A DNA stretch of 64,000 nucleotides from Dyella dinghuensis (GCF_003977615.1 NZ_RYZR01000005.1:186001-250000); one strand, 5' to 3'; positions 9,628-20,580 are shown, counted from the first letter of the stretch. Program-made: numbers and translations. Notes: generated by a model from the letters alone, not told the origin.

Positions 9628-11609
9628 TGAACATCTCCATCGACTGGCTGGGCGCCGATGCGTTTGCGATACTCCAATTCAAACTTTCGACGCAGTAGCG
9701 CACCCGGATCGTCCGGCACGCGTTCCAGATTACGACGAACGTCATCAGGCAATTTCGAGAGCGGGTCATCGCTATCGATCGCGCCAAGTTCATGCGTCAC
9801 GGGCTTCTTGTCGCCCTTCTTCTGCGCTTGAGCCAACGCATGATTCATCTGTTGACGCAAGGCCTGTTGCGCCTGCTCGGTTTGCACCTGTTCGCTGCTA
9901 GAGGCGGGCGCGGGGTTCTGACTGGCTGAATTCTGGGAGTCGTGGTCGCGCTGCTCCTGCTGTGATTTGGCATCTTGCTGTTCGCTGCGCGCCTGAGCAT
10001 CTTGCGTTCCGTTGCTCTGTTGTTGGCCATTCTGTTGCTGGCCGCTTTGATCAGGTTTCGCCTGGTTTTTAGCATCCTGCTGCGCGCCATTTTGTTGTTG
10101 CGAAGACTGGCCGCCCTGCTGCGCCTGATTTTGATCGCTTTGGTTTTGTCCCGGCGACTGTCCAGACTGATCTTTCTGTTGACTCTGGTCGCTCTGACCA
10201 TTTCCCGATTTCTGTTGCTGCTGCGACGGCGAATTCTGCTGTTGCTGCTTGCGCATCGCCTCTTCGACTGCATTGCGATTGACGCGCGCATCGTCATTGG
10301 CGGGATTCAATTGCAGCGCACGGTCGTAGGCTTTGATAGCGCCCGGATACTTACCCAATTTAGCGAGCGCGTTGCCGAGGTTATAGGCAGCATCGGGGCC
10401 TTTTGCCTGTTCCAGCGCCTGCACCGCACCGTTGTAATCCTTCGCGCGATACGCAGCAACGCCACGCCAGGCCGGATCTTGCGCAAGCTGCTGCGCTTTG
10501 GCGGCGTTGCCTTGCTGCAATGCGCTCGCTGCTTGTTGATCGGGACGTTGCCACCAATCCTGCCAACCGGACGCATAGGCGTGAGTTGGCCAACAGGGCA
10601 GCAACACCAGCGGCAGCAACATCACCCAGCCGCGCCGGAATGTCATGGCTGCGACAAGCAACAACGGCAATAGCAGCCACGGTCCGCGATCTTGCCAGAC
10701 GTCACCGGCTTGCCCTTCGGCAAGCGTTGCGTGTTGTGAAGGCTGCAGTTCGGCGTGCAGTACCGTGATGTCGCTGCTGTCCTCGCTCATTACCGCGTAA
10801 CGGCCGCCACCGGCTTGCGCGAGGTTGCTTAAGTCGTGGTCGTCGCGACGAGCAACGATCATATTGCCCTGTTCATCGTGGGCAAATCCGGTGTCACCTT
10901 GAGGCACGGGAGCGCCTTGTGGCGTACCGACACCCAACACCGAGACGTGCACTCCGGACAACGATGCTGCGCGCGCTGCAGCTTGAGCGGCGTTGTCGGC
11001 ATCATCGGTGATCAGCACGATCGAGCCATTATTCAATTTGGCATGACGGATCAGCTCCACACCTTGCTGGATCGCCTGCGCCGCGTTGTCGCCATCGACC
11101 GGCATGGTATCCGGCCCCATGGCATTCAAGAGATCATCAAGGCTGTGCGCATCGCTTGTCAGTGGCGCCACGACAAAACTCTGGCCTGCATAACCGATGA
11201 GTGCATTCAATCCATCACGATTGGCCGCTAATAGATCGCGTGCCTTGTAGCGCGCACGCTGCATGCGGCTAGGTTGTATGTCCGTCGCCTGCATATGCTG
11301 CGACAACGAAATAGCCACAATCTGTGCGGCACGATTGGTATACATCGGCTCAGCGATTCGGCTCCAGGTCGGCCCCGCCAGTGCGAGGGTGCACAGCAAC
11401 CAGCCCAGCGAAAAGAGCCACGCAGGCGTGTGCGTGCGCCGACCCTGGCCTGTGACCAGATAAGGCAGCAATGCCTCGTCTGCCAGCTTGCTGAGTTCGC
11501 GTCGCGAGGCATCGCGGCGCAGTCCCAGCCACAGACATACCGGCAAAGCCAGCAGAGCGAACAACCAGCCCGGCTGCAGGAAATGGAACTGATGAAAGGC
11601 TTCCATCAT
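9624..11609 (-). CDS. BatB/BatC-type fusion: VWA domain, TPR repeats and Q/S/N-rich tail
   Basis: A 661-residue membrane protein. Two N-terminal helices (FLQPGWLFALLALPVCLWLG and LFSLGWLLCTLALAGPTW) precede a von Willebrand A domain (about residues 90-270). A further helix pair follows, then TPR repeats (about 380-450, YNLGNALAKLGKYPGAIKAY). A long Gln/Ser/Asn-rich stretch comes next (about 455-600), then a charged C-terminus. This joins the BatB and BatC parts of other bacteria. The metal-binding MIDAS motif, DxSxS in relatives, reads SLSQH near residue 100, so the first Asp is absent. The ATGATG start overlaps the batA stop (ATGA). Confidence 0.85.
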   Translation of the reverse strand: MMEAFHQFHFLQPGWLFALLALPVCLWLGLRRDASRRELSKLADEALLPYLVTGQGRRTHTPAWLFSLGWLLCTLALAGPTWSRIAEPMYTNRAAQIVAISLSQHMQATDIQPSRMQRARYKARDLLAANRDGLNALIGYAGQSFVVAPLTSDAHSLDDLLNAMGPDTMPVDGDNAAQAIQQGVELIRHAKLNNGSIVLITDDADNAAQAAARAASLSGVHVSVLGVGTPQGAPVPQGDTGFAHDEQGNMIVARRDDHDLSNLAQAGGGRYAVMSEDSSDITVLHAELQPSQHATLAEGQAGDVWQDRGPWLLLPLLLVAAMTFRRGWVMLLPLVLLPCWPTHAYASGWQDWWQRPDQQAASALQQGNAAKAQQLAQDPAWRGVAAYRAKDYNGAVQALEQAKGPDAAYNLGNALAKLGKYPGAIKAYDRALQLNPANDDARVNRNAVEEAMRKQQQQNSPSQQQQKSGNGQSDQSQQKDQSGQSPGQNQSDQNQAQQGGQSSQQQNGAQQDAKNQAKPDQSGQQQNGQQQSNGTQDAQARSEQQDAKSQQEQRDHDSQNSASQNPAPASSSEQVQTEQAQQALRQQMNHALAQAQKKGDKKPVTHELGAIDSDDPLSKLPDDVRRNLERVPDDPGALLRRKFELEYRKRIGAQPVDGDVQ

Positions 11610-12583
11610 GACTGAGGCACCCGCAAGCGTGGCCACAGCATGCCAATCAGCAAACAAAGTGCCGCTGCACCGAGCGGAGCGCGGAACAGCTCGTGATGCA
11701 GACGCAGCGTCGGGCCTTGTTGTGGCATCGGCTCCAATGCATCGATGGCACGATAGGCATCCGCCAATTGATTGCCGTCCGTGGCCCGATAGAACTGGCC
11801 GCCGGTTTCATGCGCGATATAGGTGAGCATACCGGCATCGAGATCTTCGGACGGATTGACCTCGGTGTCGCCGAACAATCCTGGTACCGTCATGCGTGTC
11901 GCACCGATACCAATGGTATAGATGCGAACACCGGCGGCCTTCGCTGCGCGCGCTGCATCTTGAGGCGAAATGCTGCCGGAGTTGTTGACACCGTCCGTGA
12001 GCAGAACAAGCACGCGCGACGATTCAGGTAGCGCAGACAGACGTCGCACAGCGACGCCGATAGCGTCGCCAATCGCGGTTTCTGTGCCCGGCAGTCCAAC
12101 TGCCGCACTTTGCAATTGCGCGCTTACCGCACTGAGATCGTAGGTAAGAGGCGTAACGAGATAGGCGTGCGTACCAAACACGATGAGTCCCATCTCATCA
12201 CCGCTTCGGCGTGAGATAAAGTCGCCGGCGATCGCCTCGACGGCTCCGAAGCGCGTCACTTGCCGGCCCGCCAGCACCATATCAGGCGTTTGCATGCTGC
12301 CCGACAGATCGACGGCGAGCATGACGGCGCGCCCGCTGTGTTGTTGCGCCTGGGGTGGGCCCAGGGTTTGCGGCCTGGCTGCCGCGACCAACAGACATAG
12401 CCAGCCCAACCCCAGCAACCAGGATGTCGCGCTGCGCGCCGAGAGACTTCGCCCAATGTCCCAGGTGAGCGTCGCGTGCGGCAGCCGCAATGCCTGTCCC
12501 GGTGATGCGGGTCTTATGGCGAACCAGATCAGCCACGGTAACGGCAGAAACGCGAAGACCCATGGCCATGCAAACTCAGGCAT
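11606..12583 (-). CDS. batA: BatA-like VWA-domain membrane protein
   Basis: A 325-residue protein with N-terminal helices (FAWPWVFAFLPLPWLIWFAI and SWLLGLGWLCLLVAAARP), a VWA domain and a C-terminal helix (LGAAALCLLIGMLWPRL). The MIDAS motif is intact: DLSGS near residue 90, Thr in VTPLTYD, and LLTDGVNN. The domain should therefore bind a divalent metal and a ligand protein, unlike its neighbour BatB. The start at 12583 gives MPEFAWPWVF and overlaps the DUF4381 gene by eight bases. It sits in the middle of the moxR-DUF58-DUF4381-batA-batB/C-batD operon. Confidence 0.88.
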   Translation of the reverse strand: MPEFAWPWVFAFLPLPWLIWFAIRPASPGQALRLPHATLTWDIGRSLSARSATSWLLGLGWLCLLVAAARPQTLGPPQAQQHSGRAVMLAVDLSGSMQTPDMVLAGRQVTRFGAVEAIAGDFISRRSGDEMGLIVFGTHAYLVTPLTYDLSAVSAQLQSAAVGLPGTETAIGDAIGVAVRRLSALPESSRVLVLLTDGVNNSGSISPQDAARAAKAAGVRIYTIGIGATRMTVPGLFGDTEVNPSEDLDAGMLTYIAHETGGQFYRATDGNQLADAYRAIDALEPMPQQGPTLRLHHELFRAPLGAAALCLLIGMLWPRLRVPQS

Positions 12584-13085
12584 GTTCCGCGCTCCCGGCG
12601 ACAGCCTTTTCGCGTCGAAGCGCCGTTTCCAACCAGTGATACGCGGCGGCCTGCACACTCATCCGATCAAAATCTGCGCGTGGCTGATACATGCGCGCGT
12701 CGAGCGTCATCAGTTTGTCGAGCGTTGCGGTATCGACGGGTACGCGTGCCAACACTTCTCGCCATGCCGCGCCCTGTCGTTGGTGGGCATCCGTGGCATA
12801 GCGGCGCGCGGCGCGGCGCAGCAACTGGTGGAGTGATGATGCATAAGCAATATCGTCATCGCCGTGGCGGGTCGCTAATGCATGCAGCTCCGCGAGTATC
12901 TGCTGGCGTCGCATGCGTGCGCGGCGCCAGCGTCGATAGAGCAAAAAAGCAATGAAAAGAGCGACGCAGGCGATGGCGAGCAGCACCCACCAACCTGGCG
13001 CGGGTGGCCACCATGGCGGCGACGGCGGCATGTGCACATCACGCAGTACCACGTCGCTTTGCGGTTGCGGGAACGATGCGTTCAT
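12576..13085 (-). CDS. DUF4381 domain protein
   Basis: A 169-residue small membrane protein. A Pro/Trp-rich N-terminus (PPSPPWWPPAPGWW) leads into one helix (VLLAIACVALFIAFLLY), then a basic RRWRRARMRR segment and a cytoplasmic helical domain. DUF4381 proteins occur almost only between DUF58 and batA genes, as here, so it belongs to the Bat/MoxR system. Its function is unknown. It overlaps the DUF58 stop by four bases and batA by eight, so it is translationally coupled on both sides. Confidence 0.85.
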   Translation of the reverse strand: MNASFPQPQSDVVLRDVHMPPSPPWWPPAPGWWVLLAIACVALFIAFLLYRRWRRARMRRQQILAELHALATRHGDDDIAYASSLHQLLRRAARRYATDAHQRQGAAWREVLARVPVDTATLDKLMTLDARMYQPRADFDRMSVQAAAYHWLETALRREKAVAGSAEHA

Positions 13086-14014
13086 CGCCGAGTTCCCGCT
13101 TCAAGCAACAACGCCGCTGTCGATTCGAGCGGGTCTGCTGCCGTATCCATGACGCGATACGGCACGCCCAGCGATTGAGCCATCGCCATCAATTTGGCTT
13201 GTCCTGCACCTAGGCTTTTCTGAAATGCCTCACGCTGACTTGCCGTTTCCAGCACGAGGTTGTGCCGTTCACCGTGGTGCTCGATCGGGTAATAACCTGC
13301 CGGCACCTCATTCAGCTCGAGCGCGTCGGCTACGATCAGCACACGCAACGCGGTGTGGCGCATCAATTCAAGCATACGATCGCGCGCATCGTCCTCCGCG
13401 CTTTGTCCGTCGCTGATCAGCAATACACGATTGGCGTTCTGCTGAAGCCGAATGACGCGCTTGAACGCTTGTGAGAGCGATTCCTGATGATCCGTTGGGT
13501 TGGCATCGCATCGTGCCAGAGCGCCGCAGATGTCCAAAGCGCCGCGAGTTCCCCCACGCGGACGCTGCAAGTGAGCGTTGCCGCCGAACGTCATCAAGCC
13601 AACTCGCTCGCCTGCCCTCACTGCGTACCAGGCAGCCAATGCCGCCGCTCGGGCAGCTTGCACGGACTTGAAACGCACACGCGTTCCAAAGCGCATGCTC
13701 GCGTGCTGATCCATCAGGATAAGTAGTTGGCCTTCGCGTTCTTCCTGAAAAAGCTTGGTGTGCAAGCGGCCGCTGCGCGCGGTCAATCGCCAATCGAGAC
13801 GACGTACATCATCGCCCGGTTGATACGCACGCGATTCGGCATAGTCCATGCCGCGACCATACAATCGGCTGGACTGCGCACCGACATGGGTGGCGCGACT
13901 GTCACGCGGCGGCAATCGCATTCGCGCCACACGACTGCGCAGCGCGATCAATTCGGACAGCGACACCTGGACACGGCCATTCCCGTCCACATGCTGGGAG
14001 ACGACAGCGTTCAC
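13082..14014 (-). CDS. DUF58 domain protein
   Basis: A 310-residue, soluble-looking DUF58 protein with a degenerate VWA fold. The family core AYQPGDDVRRLDWRLTARSG lies near residues 65-85, followed by HTKLFQEEREGQLLILMDQH, where the VWA beta-strand occurs. The frame overlaps the moxR stop by four bases (ATGA). DUF58 proteins are constant partners of MoxR ATPases, which are thought to remodel or activate VWA-containing complexes. No transmembrane segment is evident. Confidence 0.9.
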   Translation of the reverse strand: MNAVVSQHVDGNGRVQVSLSELIALRSRVARMRLPPRDSRATHVGAQSSRLYGRGMDYAESRAYQPGDDVRRLDWRLTARSGRLHTKLFQEEREGQLLILMDQHASMRFGTRVRFKSVQAARAAALAAWYAVRAGERVGLMTFGGNAHLQRPRGGTRGALDICGALARCDANPTDHQESLSQAFKRVIRLQQNANRVLLISDGQSAEDDARDRMLELMRHTALRVLIVADALELNEVPAGYYPIEHHGERHNLVLETASQREAFQKSLGAGQAKLMAMAQSLGVPYRVMDTAADPLESTAALLLEAGTRR

Positions 14015-15006
14015 GGTAGAGGTACAAGATCCAGCAGCCGATGGATAACCTTCTCGCTACGAATGCCTTCGGCTTCGGCTTCGTAGCTGAGCAATACGCG
14101 GTGCCTCAGCACTTCATAAACGATGGCGTGAACATTTTCGGGGAGCACAAAATCGCGCCCGTTCAACCATGCGTGCGCGCGTGCGCAGCGATCCAATGCG
14201 ATGGTGGCGCGAGGACTCGCTCCCCATGCAATCCACCGTTTCAATTCCGGCCCGTAGCGTCCGGCGTCGCGCGTGGCCAAGACCAGCTGCGCAATGTAGT
14301 GCTCGAGCGCGGGTGCCATATGGACGGCCAAGGCAGCTTCGCGTGCGGCGAATACGTCGTCTTGCGTGACGATGGGTGTAACGGATGGTGCCTGTTGTGC
14401 GGGCTTACTCGCCTGCTCTCGCGCCAATCGCAGGATGGCCAATTCCGATGCGGCATCGGGATAACCGATCGTAACGTGCATGACGAAGCGATCGAGCTGC
14501 GCTTCGGGCAACGCAAACGTACCCTCTTGCTCGATCGGATTCTGCGTGGCCATCACCATGAAAAGTTCGGGCAAATGCCAGGTGCTGCGTCCCACCGTGA
14601 TTTGGCGCTCCGCCATCGCCTCGAGCAGGGCCGATTGCACTTTTGCTGGGGCTCGATTGATCTCATCGGCCAGCACGATGTTGTGAAACAGCGGCCCGCG
14701 TTCAAACTCGAAACTGCCTGACTGAGGACGGAAGATGTCGGTGCCCGTTAAATCGGCCGGCAATAGATCCGGCGTGAATTGCACGCGGTGAAAATCGGCT
14801 TCGATGCGACTGGCCAGGGCTTTCACAGCGGTGGTCTTGGCTAATCCGGGTGCGCCCTCGACCAGCAGATGACCATCGGCCAGCAGAGCGATCAGCAGGC
14901 AATCGATAAGGTGCGGCTGACCGATGATGTGGCGCTGCAGGTCATCGCGCAGGCGGGCAAAAGCGAGCTGTAAACGCCCGGGCATCGAGACTTGGGGCAT
15001 ATCCAT
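14011..15006 (-). CDS. MoxR-family AAA+ ATPase
   Basis: A 331-residue AAA+ ATPase, first gene of the Bat operon. Walker A GAPGLAKTT lies near residue 50, Walker B VLADEINRAPAK near 110, then sensor and arginine-finger sequence (ATQNPIEQEGTFALPEAQLD) and a C-terminal lid domain. The start at 15006 (MDMPQVSMPGRLQL) is chosen because AGGAT lies about eight bases upstream; a longer frame runs into the pilQ terminator region and is rejected. MoxR proteins act as chaperone-like activators of VWA-domain partners, which matches batA and batB/C downstream. Confidence 0.93.
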   Translation of the reverse strand: MDMPQVSMPGRLQLAFARLRDDLQRHIIGQPHLIDCLLIALLADGHLLVEGAPGLAKTTAVKALASRIEADFHRVQFTPDLLPADLTGTDIFRPQSGSFEFERGPLFHNIVLADEINRAPAKVQSALLEAMAERQITVGRSTWHLPELFMVMATQNPIEQEGTFALPEAQLDRFVMHVTIGYPDAASELAILRLAREQASKPAQQAPSVTPIVTQDDVFAAREAALAVHMAPALEHYIAQLVLATRDAGRYGPELKRWIAWGASPRATIALDRCARAHAWLNGRDFVLPENVHAIVYEVLRHRVLLSYEAEAEGIRSEKVIHRLLDLVPLP

Positions 15007-15085
15007 CCAAAAATCCTGTACTGCGTGGTCCCATTTCAGACCACGGTGGTGGCTAAAAGTTTGGCAGGACTTACCTTTTCCAAAC

Positions 15086-15116
15086 GTAAAAAGGGGCGGC
15101 ACAGTGGCCGCCCCTT
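15086..15116 (-). terminator. Intrinsic terminator after pilQ
   Basis: Read on the minus strand, a GGGGCGGC stem pairs with GCCGCCCC around a 6-base loop and is followed by a run of T. It lies 26 bases past the pilQ stop and closes the pilMNOPQ operon before the moxR gene. Confidence 0.88.
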
Positions 15117-15141
15117 CTCATTGCGTCGTCGTTTTTCGCGC

Positions 15142-17331
15142 TTATTGCAGGCTGTCGCTCAGGATGCGCGGGGTGACGAAGATCAGCAGCTCATCCTTGT
15201 CGTTGATGTGCTGTGTGCTGCGGAAGAGGACGCCCAGGCCGGGGATGTCGCCCAAGCCCGGAACCTTGGAGATCGTGTCGCTCTTGTTAACTTCGTAGAT
15301 ACCGCCCAGCACGACCGTCTGGCCATTGTCGACAAGCACCGCGGTGTTGAGCGAGCGCGTATCGATGACAGGCACCTGACCGCTGCCCGGCACGGTGATG
15401 TAGTGGTCGAGCGAGTCCTTATTCACATTGATGCTCAGGAAGACTCGGCTGTCTGCAGTGATCGTCGGTGTAACTTTCAGTTCCAGCACAGCGTCCTTAA
15501 ATGCCACGGTAGCTGTACCGCTTACGCCGCCAGAACCAGCCGTATTCTGATACGTCACGTAACCAATCTCTTGGCCCTGGCGAATATCTGCTTCCTGCTG
15601 ATTGGCGGTAATCACACGCGGACTGGAAACCACCTCGCTGCGACCTTCAAGTTGTGCCGCGGACAGTTCCAGATCGAGCGCGTAGTTCTTGCCCAGAATG
15701 GCAGCAGCGAGGGAGGACGCGCTGCCCTGTGATGGTGTGGCGGGCAGATTCACGTTCAGACCACCCGAGCCCAATGTGTCCGAAGTGCCGTTATTACCTT
15801 GTGCACCACCGATAGCGCTACCGACCTGCAGCACCTGTCCACTCGGGTTGGTACGGTTGCCGCTCACACCCCACTGAACCCCGAGATCGCGCTCGAAGTC
15901 ATCTGTCGCAATAACGATCCGCGACTCGATCAAGACCTGCTGCACAGGGCGATCGAGTTGCGAAATGATCGCTCGCAACTCCACCGTCTTTTCTGCCGTA
16001 TCGTTGATTAGCAGCGTATTGGTGCGAATATCGAAAGTTACACTGCCGCGCGTTGACAGGAACCCGCGATGTTGGCTCGCAGGACCACTTGCGCCACCCG
16101 AAGTACTCTGCATGGTGCCGGTGGTCAACAGCTTGGCAATGTCCTGCGCCTTGCCGTAGCTGATCGGAACATAAGTGGTAATGAGTGGCGCAGTATCTTC
16201 TGCCTTGAAGCGCGCGTCTGAAAGACTTTGTTCGTAATCGGCGAGTTCTTTTTGCGGCGCAATCCAGGTCACATTACCGTTCTGGCGCTTGTCCAGGCCC
16301 TTTGCGCGCAGGATCACATCCAGCGCCTGGTCCCACGGAACATTGTTCAATCGCAGGGTGACACTTCCACCGACCGTATCGGAGGCAACGATGTTGCTCT
16401 GCGATTCGTCGGCGATGAGCTGCAGCGCTGAGCGAACCGGAATGTCTTGGAAATTGAACGTGACGCGCGTGCCGGTGTAGACGGGCTGTTGATTCAGCAG
16501 CGGATTGCCTGCTTTGGGATCGTGCTTCTTGGGCGTCACCTCGACCACGTACTGATCAGCAGTCTGGTAGGACGATGTATCCACGTCACCACTGAAAGCA
16601 ATATCCACATGTGCACCGCCCGGCGTCGAATGCGACGAAACGGACTGCACAGGCGTCGCGAAATCCAGCACGTTCAAACGTTGAGCCTGGCTTGCCGGCA
16701 ACTGCGCGTTGTCGATGTCGACAGCGACGTTACCGTTCTGGCTATGCATGTTGGCATTGGCACCGGCACCGTTGAAATTGATCAGCACCCGGCCAGCACC
16801 ATTGGTTCCACGCTGGAAGTCGATATTGGTGATGGCCGGTCCGTTCATGGCAGACGGAAGCGCCTTCGACGGATCGACCGTGGAAGCCGTCGTCACTGGC
16901 TGAAGCGCACTGCCATTGTTGACGACCAGCACGAGACTATTGCCTTCGACGCGAGACTTGTAAGTCGAGGCTTGCATCAGCTCGATGACCACGCGAGTGC
17001 GTCCATCTGCCGATACGGCAGACACACCGGACGTCGTACCAACACCGATGTCCTGGTGCCGCGAAGCGTTGTTCACGGTATCGGGCAGGTCGATCGCGAT
17101 ACGCGGCGGGTTATCCGTCGTGAACACGCGAGGCTCGGGCACCTGGCTGCTGTCAAAGTTCAGGTGAACCTCCACCTTGCCACCCGGTAGGGTTTTGTAG
17201 GTGATGTCCTGAAGCGTGGTCGCCGCGGCGGCGCTAACCCACGTAGCGGCGCCCAGCATGATGACGGTCGTCAGGCAACGGCTGGCCAGGTGCATGGCTC
17301 GGCTCCGGACTGGTTTGATTGATTTGGTCAT
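15142..17331 (-). CDS. pilQ: Type IV pilus secretin PilQ
   Basis: A 729-residue outer-membrane secretin that forms the pore for the type IV pilus. A signal peptide (CLTTVIMLGAATWVSAAAAT) is followed by two AMIN domains that bind peptidoglycan (one begins TTLQDITYKTLPGGKVEVHL). A secretin/TonB short N-terminal domain follows near residues 290-365 (IPVRSALQLIADESQSNIVA), then N-domains and the secretin barrel core from about 460 (for example VLIESRIVIA and VPGLGDIPGLGVLFR). The start MTKSIKPVRSRAM at 17331 has AGGGG upstream and avoids overlap with pilP. It is the last gene of pilMNOPQ; a terminator follows. Confidence 0.97.
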   Translation of the reverse strand: MTKSIKPVRSRAMHLASRCLTTVIMLGAATWVSAAAATTLQDITYKTLPGGKVEVHLNFDSSQVPEPRVFTTDNPPRIAIDLPDTVNNASRHQDIGVGTTSGVSAVSADGRTRVVIELMQASTYKSRVEGNSLVLVVNNGSALQPVTTASTVDPSKALPSAMNGPAITNIDFQRGTNGAGRVLINFNGAGANANMHSQNGNVAVDIDNAQLPASQAQRLNVLDFATPVQSVSSHSTPGGAHVDIAFSGDVDTSSYQTADQYVVEVTPKKHDPKAGNPLLNQQPVYTGTRVTFNFQDIPVRSALQLIADESQSNIVASDTVGGSVTLRLNNVPWDQALDVILRAKGLDKRQNGNVTWIAPQKELADYEQSLSDARFKAEDTAPLITTYVPISYGKAQDIAKLLTTGTMQSTSGGASGPASQHRGFLSTRGSVTFDIRTNTLLINDTAEKTVELRAIISQLDRPVQQVLIESRIVIATDDFERDLGVQWGVSGNRTNPSGQVLQVGSAIGGAQGNNGTSDTLGSGGLNVNLPATPSQGSASSLAAAILGKNYALDLELSAAQLEGRSEVVSSPRVITANQQEADIRQGQEIGYVTYQNTAGSGGVSGTATVAFKDAVLELKVTPTITADSRVFLSINVNKDSLDHYITVPGSGQVPVIDTRSLNTAVLVDNGQTVVLGGIYEVNKSDTISKVPGLGDIPGLGVLFRSTQHINDKDELLIFVTPRILSDSLQ

Positions 17332-17350
17332 TGCATCAGCCCCTGTATTC

Positions 17351-17893
17351 CTATTTCGTCGCGTTCGCAGCGAGCGCGATGCTGGCTGGACGTTCCATCC
17401 AGCCGCCGTTGCCGTTGGAAACCAATTCGACCAGGTCGACCTTGTCACCACTGATGCCAGTGATACGGCCGTAGTTCTGGCCCATGTATTCGTTCGCATG
17501 GACGCGGTGAATCACGCCCATCGGGTCCTTGACCAATGCTTCCATGTTGGCGCCCGAACCGATGCTGCCAACCATTTTCAAGCTATCCAGAGAGAAAGCC
17601 TCCAAAGGCTGTCTCGGACGTCCTTCGTCCGGCCGTGGTCCGCTGTTTTCATTTAATTCGTCAGCGCTCGGACTGAACGGATCACGTTTATCCTGATCGT
17701 TGTAGATGAACGTCTCGAATGTCTTGATTACCGGCAGCGGCGGGATGGGCGCACCACGCTTGGCCTTCTCTTGCGCGACCCAATCGCGCAGATCGGACAT
17801 GCCGCGTGTGCAACCAGCGAGCGTCAATACTGCGCCTGCGAGTAAGAGCACTTTGGCCAGATGCATGGGCTTCTTGGCAGTCATGATCTTCAT
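17351..17893 (-). CDS. pilP: Type IV pilus lipoprotein PilP
   Basis: A 180-residue inner-membrane lipoprotein. The lipobox LAGC has its acylated Cys at residue 28 after a hydrophobic stretch (KVLLLAGAVLTLAG). A disordered linker leads to the homology-region beta domain that contacts PilQ (MVGSIGSGANMEALVKDPMG, then VHRVHANEYMGQNYG). PilP links the PilN/PilO membrane complex to the secretin. The start overlaps the pilO stop by four bases, and pilQ follows 19 bases after the stop. Length is normal. Confidence 0.96.
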   Translation of the reverse strand: MKIMTAKKPMHLAKVLLLAGAVLTLAGCTRGMSDLRDWVAQEKAKRGAPIPPLPVIKTFETFIYNDQDKRDPFSPSADELNENSGPRPDEGRPRQPLEAFSLDSLKMVGSIGSGANMEALVKDPMGVIHRVHANEYMGQNYGRITGISGDKVDLVELVSNGNGGWMERPASIALAANATK

Positions 17894-18561
17894 TTCCGCC
17901 CCCCAGGCTTCTTGTTCTTCGCTTTGCCTGCCGTATCGCCTGTCTCAGAATCATCAAGGTACCGGTAAGTTTTTACCGTTCCCTGCAATACCAGAAGCTG
18001 ATTTGGGCCAGGCTCCGCACCCGCCGTGGGCTTGCTTAGTGGTGTCAGGGAGACATCATGCATGGTCAAAATCACCACGCGCGGTAACGAAGCCACACCA
18101 CTGATGAACGTACCAAACTGATGATAGGTGCCAATCATCTTCAGCTGAATGGGTTTTTCCGCGTAGAAGTCTTTCGGCACTTCGACGCCCGGCTGGAACA
18201 GTTCCTGCTGCAGCCCGGCAGAAAGCGCAGTCTGAGAGACATCCACCAGCAGCTCAGGCATTTCTGTCTTGCTGGGCAGCTGACGCAGCAGCTGGCGCAG
18301 CATGTCTTTCATCTCGTCGAGTTGCTGCTGCAGCGCCTCCAGATTGACCGACTTTGCCTGCTTCTCCGAGAACTCTCGCTTGAGTTGTTCCTCTTTGCCA
18401 GCGAGGTTCTGCAACGTGTCTTGCTGAGGGCTGATAATGAAATACCAACCTGCCAGCACGATGACTACAAAGAGCAATACTTTGAAGAAATTTTTTACTG
18501 ATTTGGGCCAGCCGCCAATGTTGTTGCGGTCAAGATTCTTCAAATCATCGAGGAGTTTCAT
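17890..18561 (-). CDS. pilO: Type IV pilus inner-membrane protein PilO
   Basis: A 223-residue bitopic protein. A short cytoplasmic N-terminus (LDDLKNLDRNNIGGWP) precedes one helix (VLLFVVIVLAGWYFII), a coiled coil (about residues 55-95, with KEEQLKREFSEKQAKSVN) and a ferredoxin-like periplasmic domain (VPKDFYAEKPIQLKMIGTYH). PilO dimerises with PilN and aligns the pilus motor with the secretin. It overlaps pilN by four bases upstream and pilP by four bases downstream. Confidence 0.96.
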   Translation of the reverse strand: MKLLDDLKNLDRNNIGGWPKSVKNFFKVLLFVVIVLAGWYFIISPQQDTLQNLAGKEEQLKREFSEKQAKSVNLEALQQQLDEMKDMLRQLLRQLPSKTEMPELLVDVSQTALSAGLQQELFQPGVEVPKDFYAEKPIQLKMIGTYHQFGTFISGVASLPRVVILTMHDVSLTPLSKPTAGAEPGPNQLLVLQGTVKTYRYLDDSETGDTAGKAKNKKPGGRK

Positions 18562-19273
18562 GACTTGGCTCCTCCCTTGACTGGCGCGCCCGATGGATTA
18601 GGTGCCTGCGAGTTCGTCGTCGGCATGGCCTGATTGGTCTGTGGAGCCGTCGTGTTGACTGGCGCATTCATCGACGAGCCGGTGCTGCTCGATGCAGCCG
18701 GCGATGCGCCAGGCCCGCTGCCATCGTCCTGTTTGGGACGCTGCAACGCGACAGTCAATCCAAAGCTATAGGGCATGCGCGTCGCATCGTGACTGTTTTC
18801 AGTTTTGCTGAGATCGGTCGGACCCATCCACGGCGATGCTTCGATGTTGCGCATGTATTGGGCGACACTGGCGTTCGATTGCGCGACGCCGCCGAGCGTC
18901 ATCTGGTCACCCGCTTGCTTAATGGATGTCAGACGTGCGCTACCTGGAACGGTCTTAACCAATTCGTCAAACAGGTGAACCATCTGGGAGCGATTGGCCT
19001 GCAGCTGCTCGATGATCTGTTTGCGTGCAAGCAGCTGCGCGCGAACGTTTTCCAGATCGTTGATCTTGGTCAGGCGCGCGTCCACCTGCTTGATCTGATC
19101 CTGCAGGTAAGCGTTGCGCTCATTCTGATTGTCTACGCGCATGCCCATCCAGATGTTCCAGAGGACCATGAAGCCAATCGCAGCCGCAGCGGTGATGGCG
19201 AGCTGGACGAAGAAATCGCGTTCGCGTTGTTTCCGCGTCGCAGCGCGGTGCGGGAGTAGGTTTATGCGTGCCA

Positions 19274-19274
<1 letters not shown>
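18558..19274 (-). CDS. pilN: Type IV pilus inner-membrane protein PilN
   Basis: A 238-residue protein starting MARINLLPHR, the conserved cytoplasmic INLLP motif that docks into PilM. One membrane helix follows (about residues 25-46), then a coiled coil and a ferredoxin-like periplasmic domain. The last ~45 residues are a Ser/Thr/Asn/Pro-rich low-complexity tail (for example NTTAPQTNQAMPTTNSQAPN), longer than in many PilN proteins. The ATG shares its A with the last base of the pilM stop (TGATG). A longer open frame lies inside pilM and is rejected. Confidence 0.96.
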
Positions 19275-20580
<1,306 letters not shown>

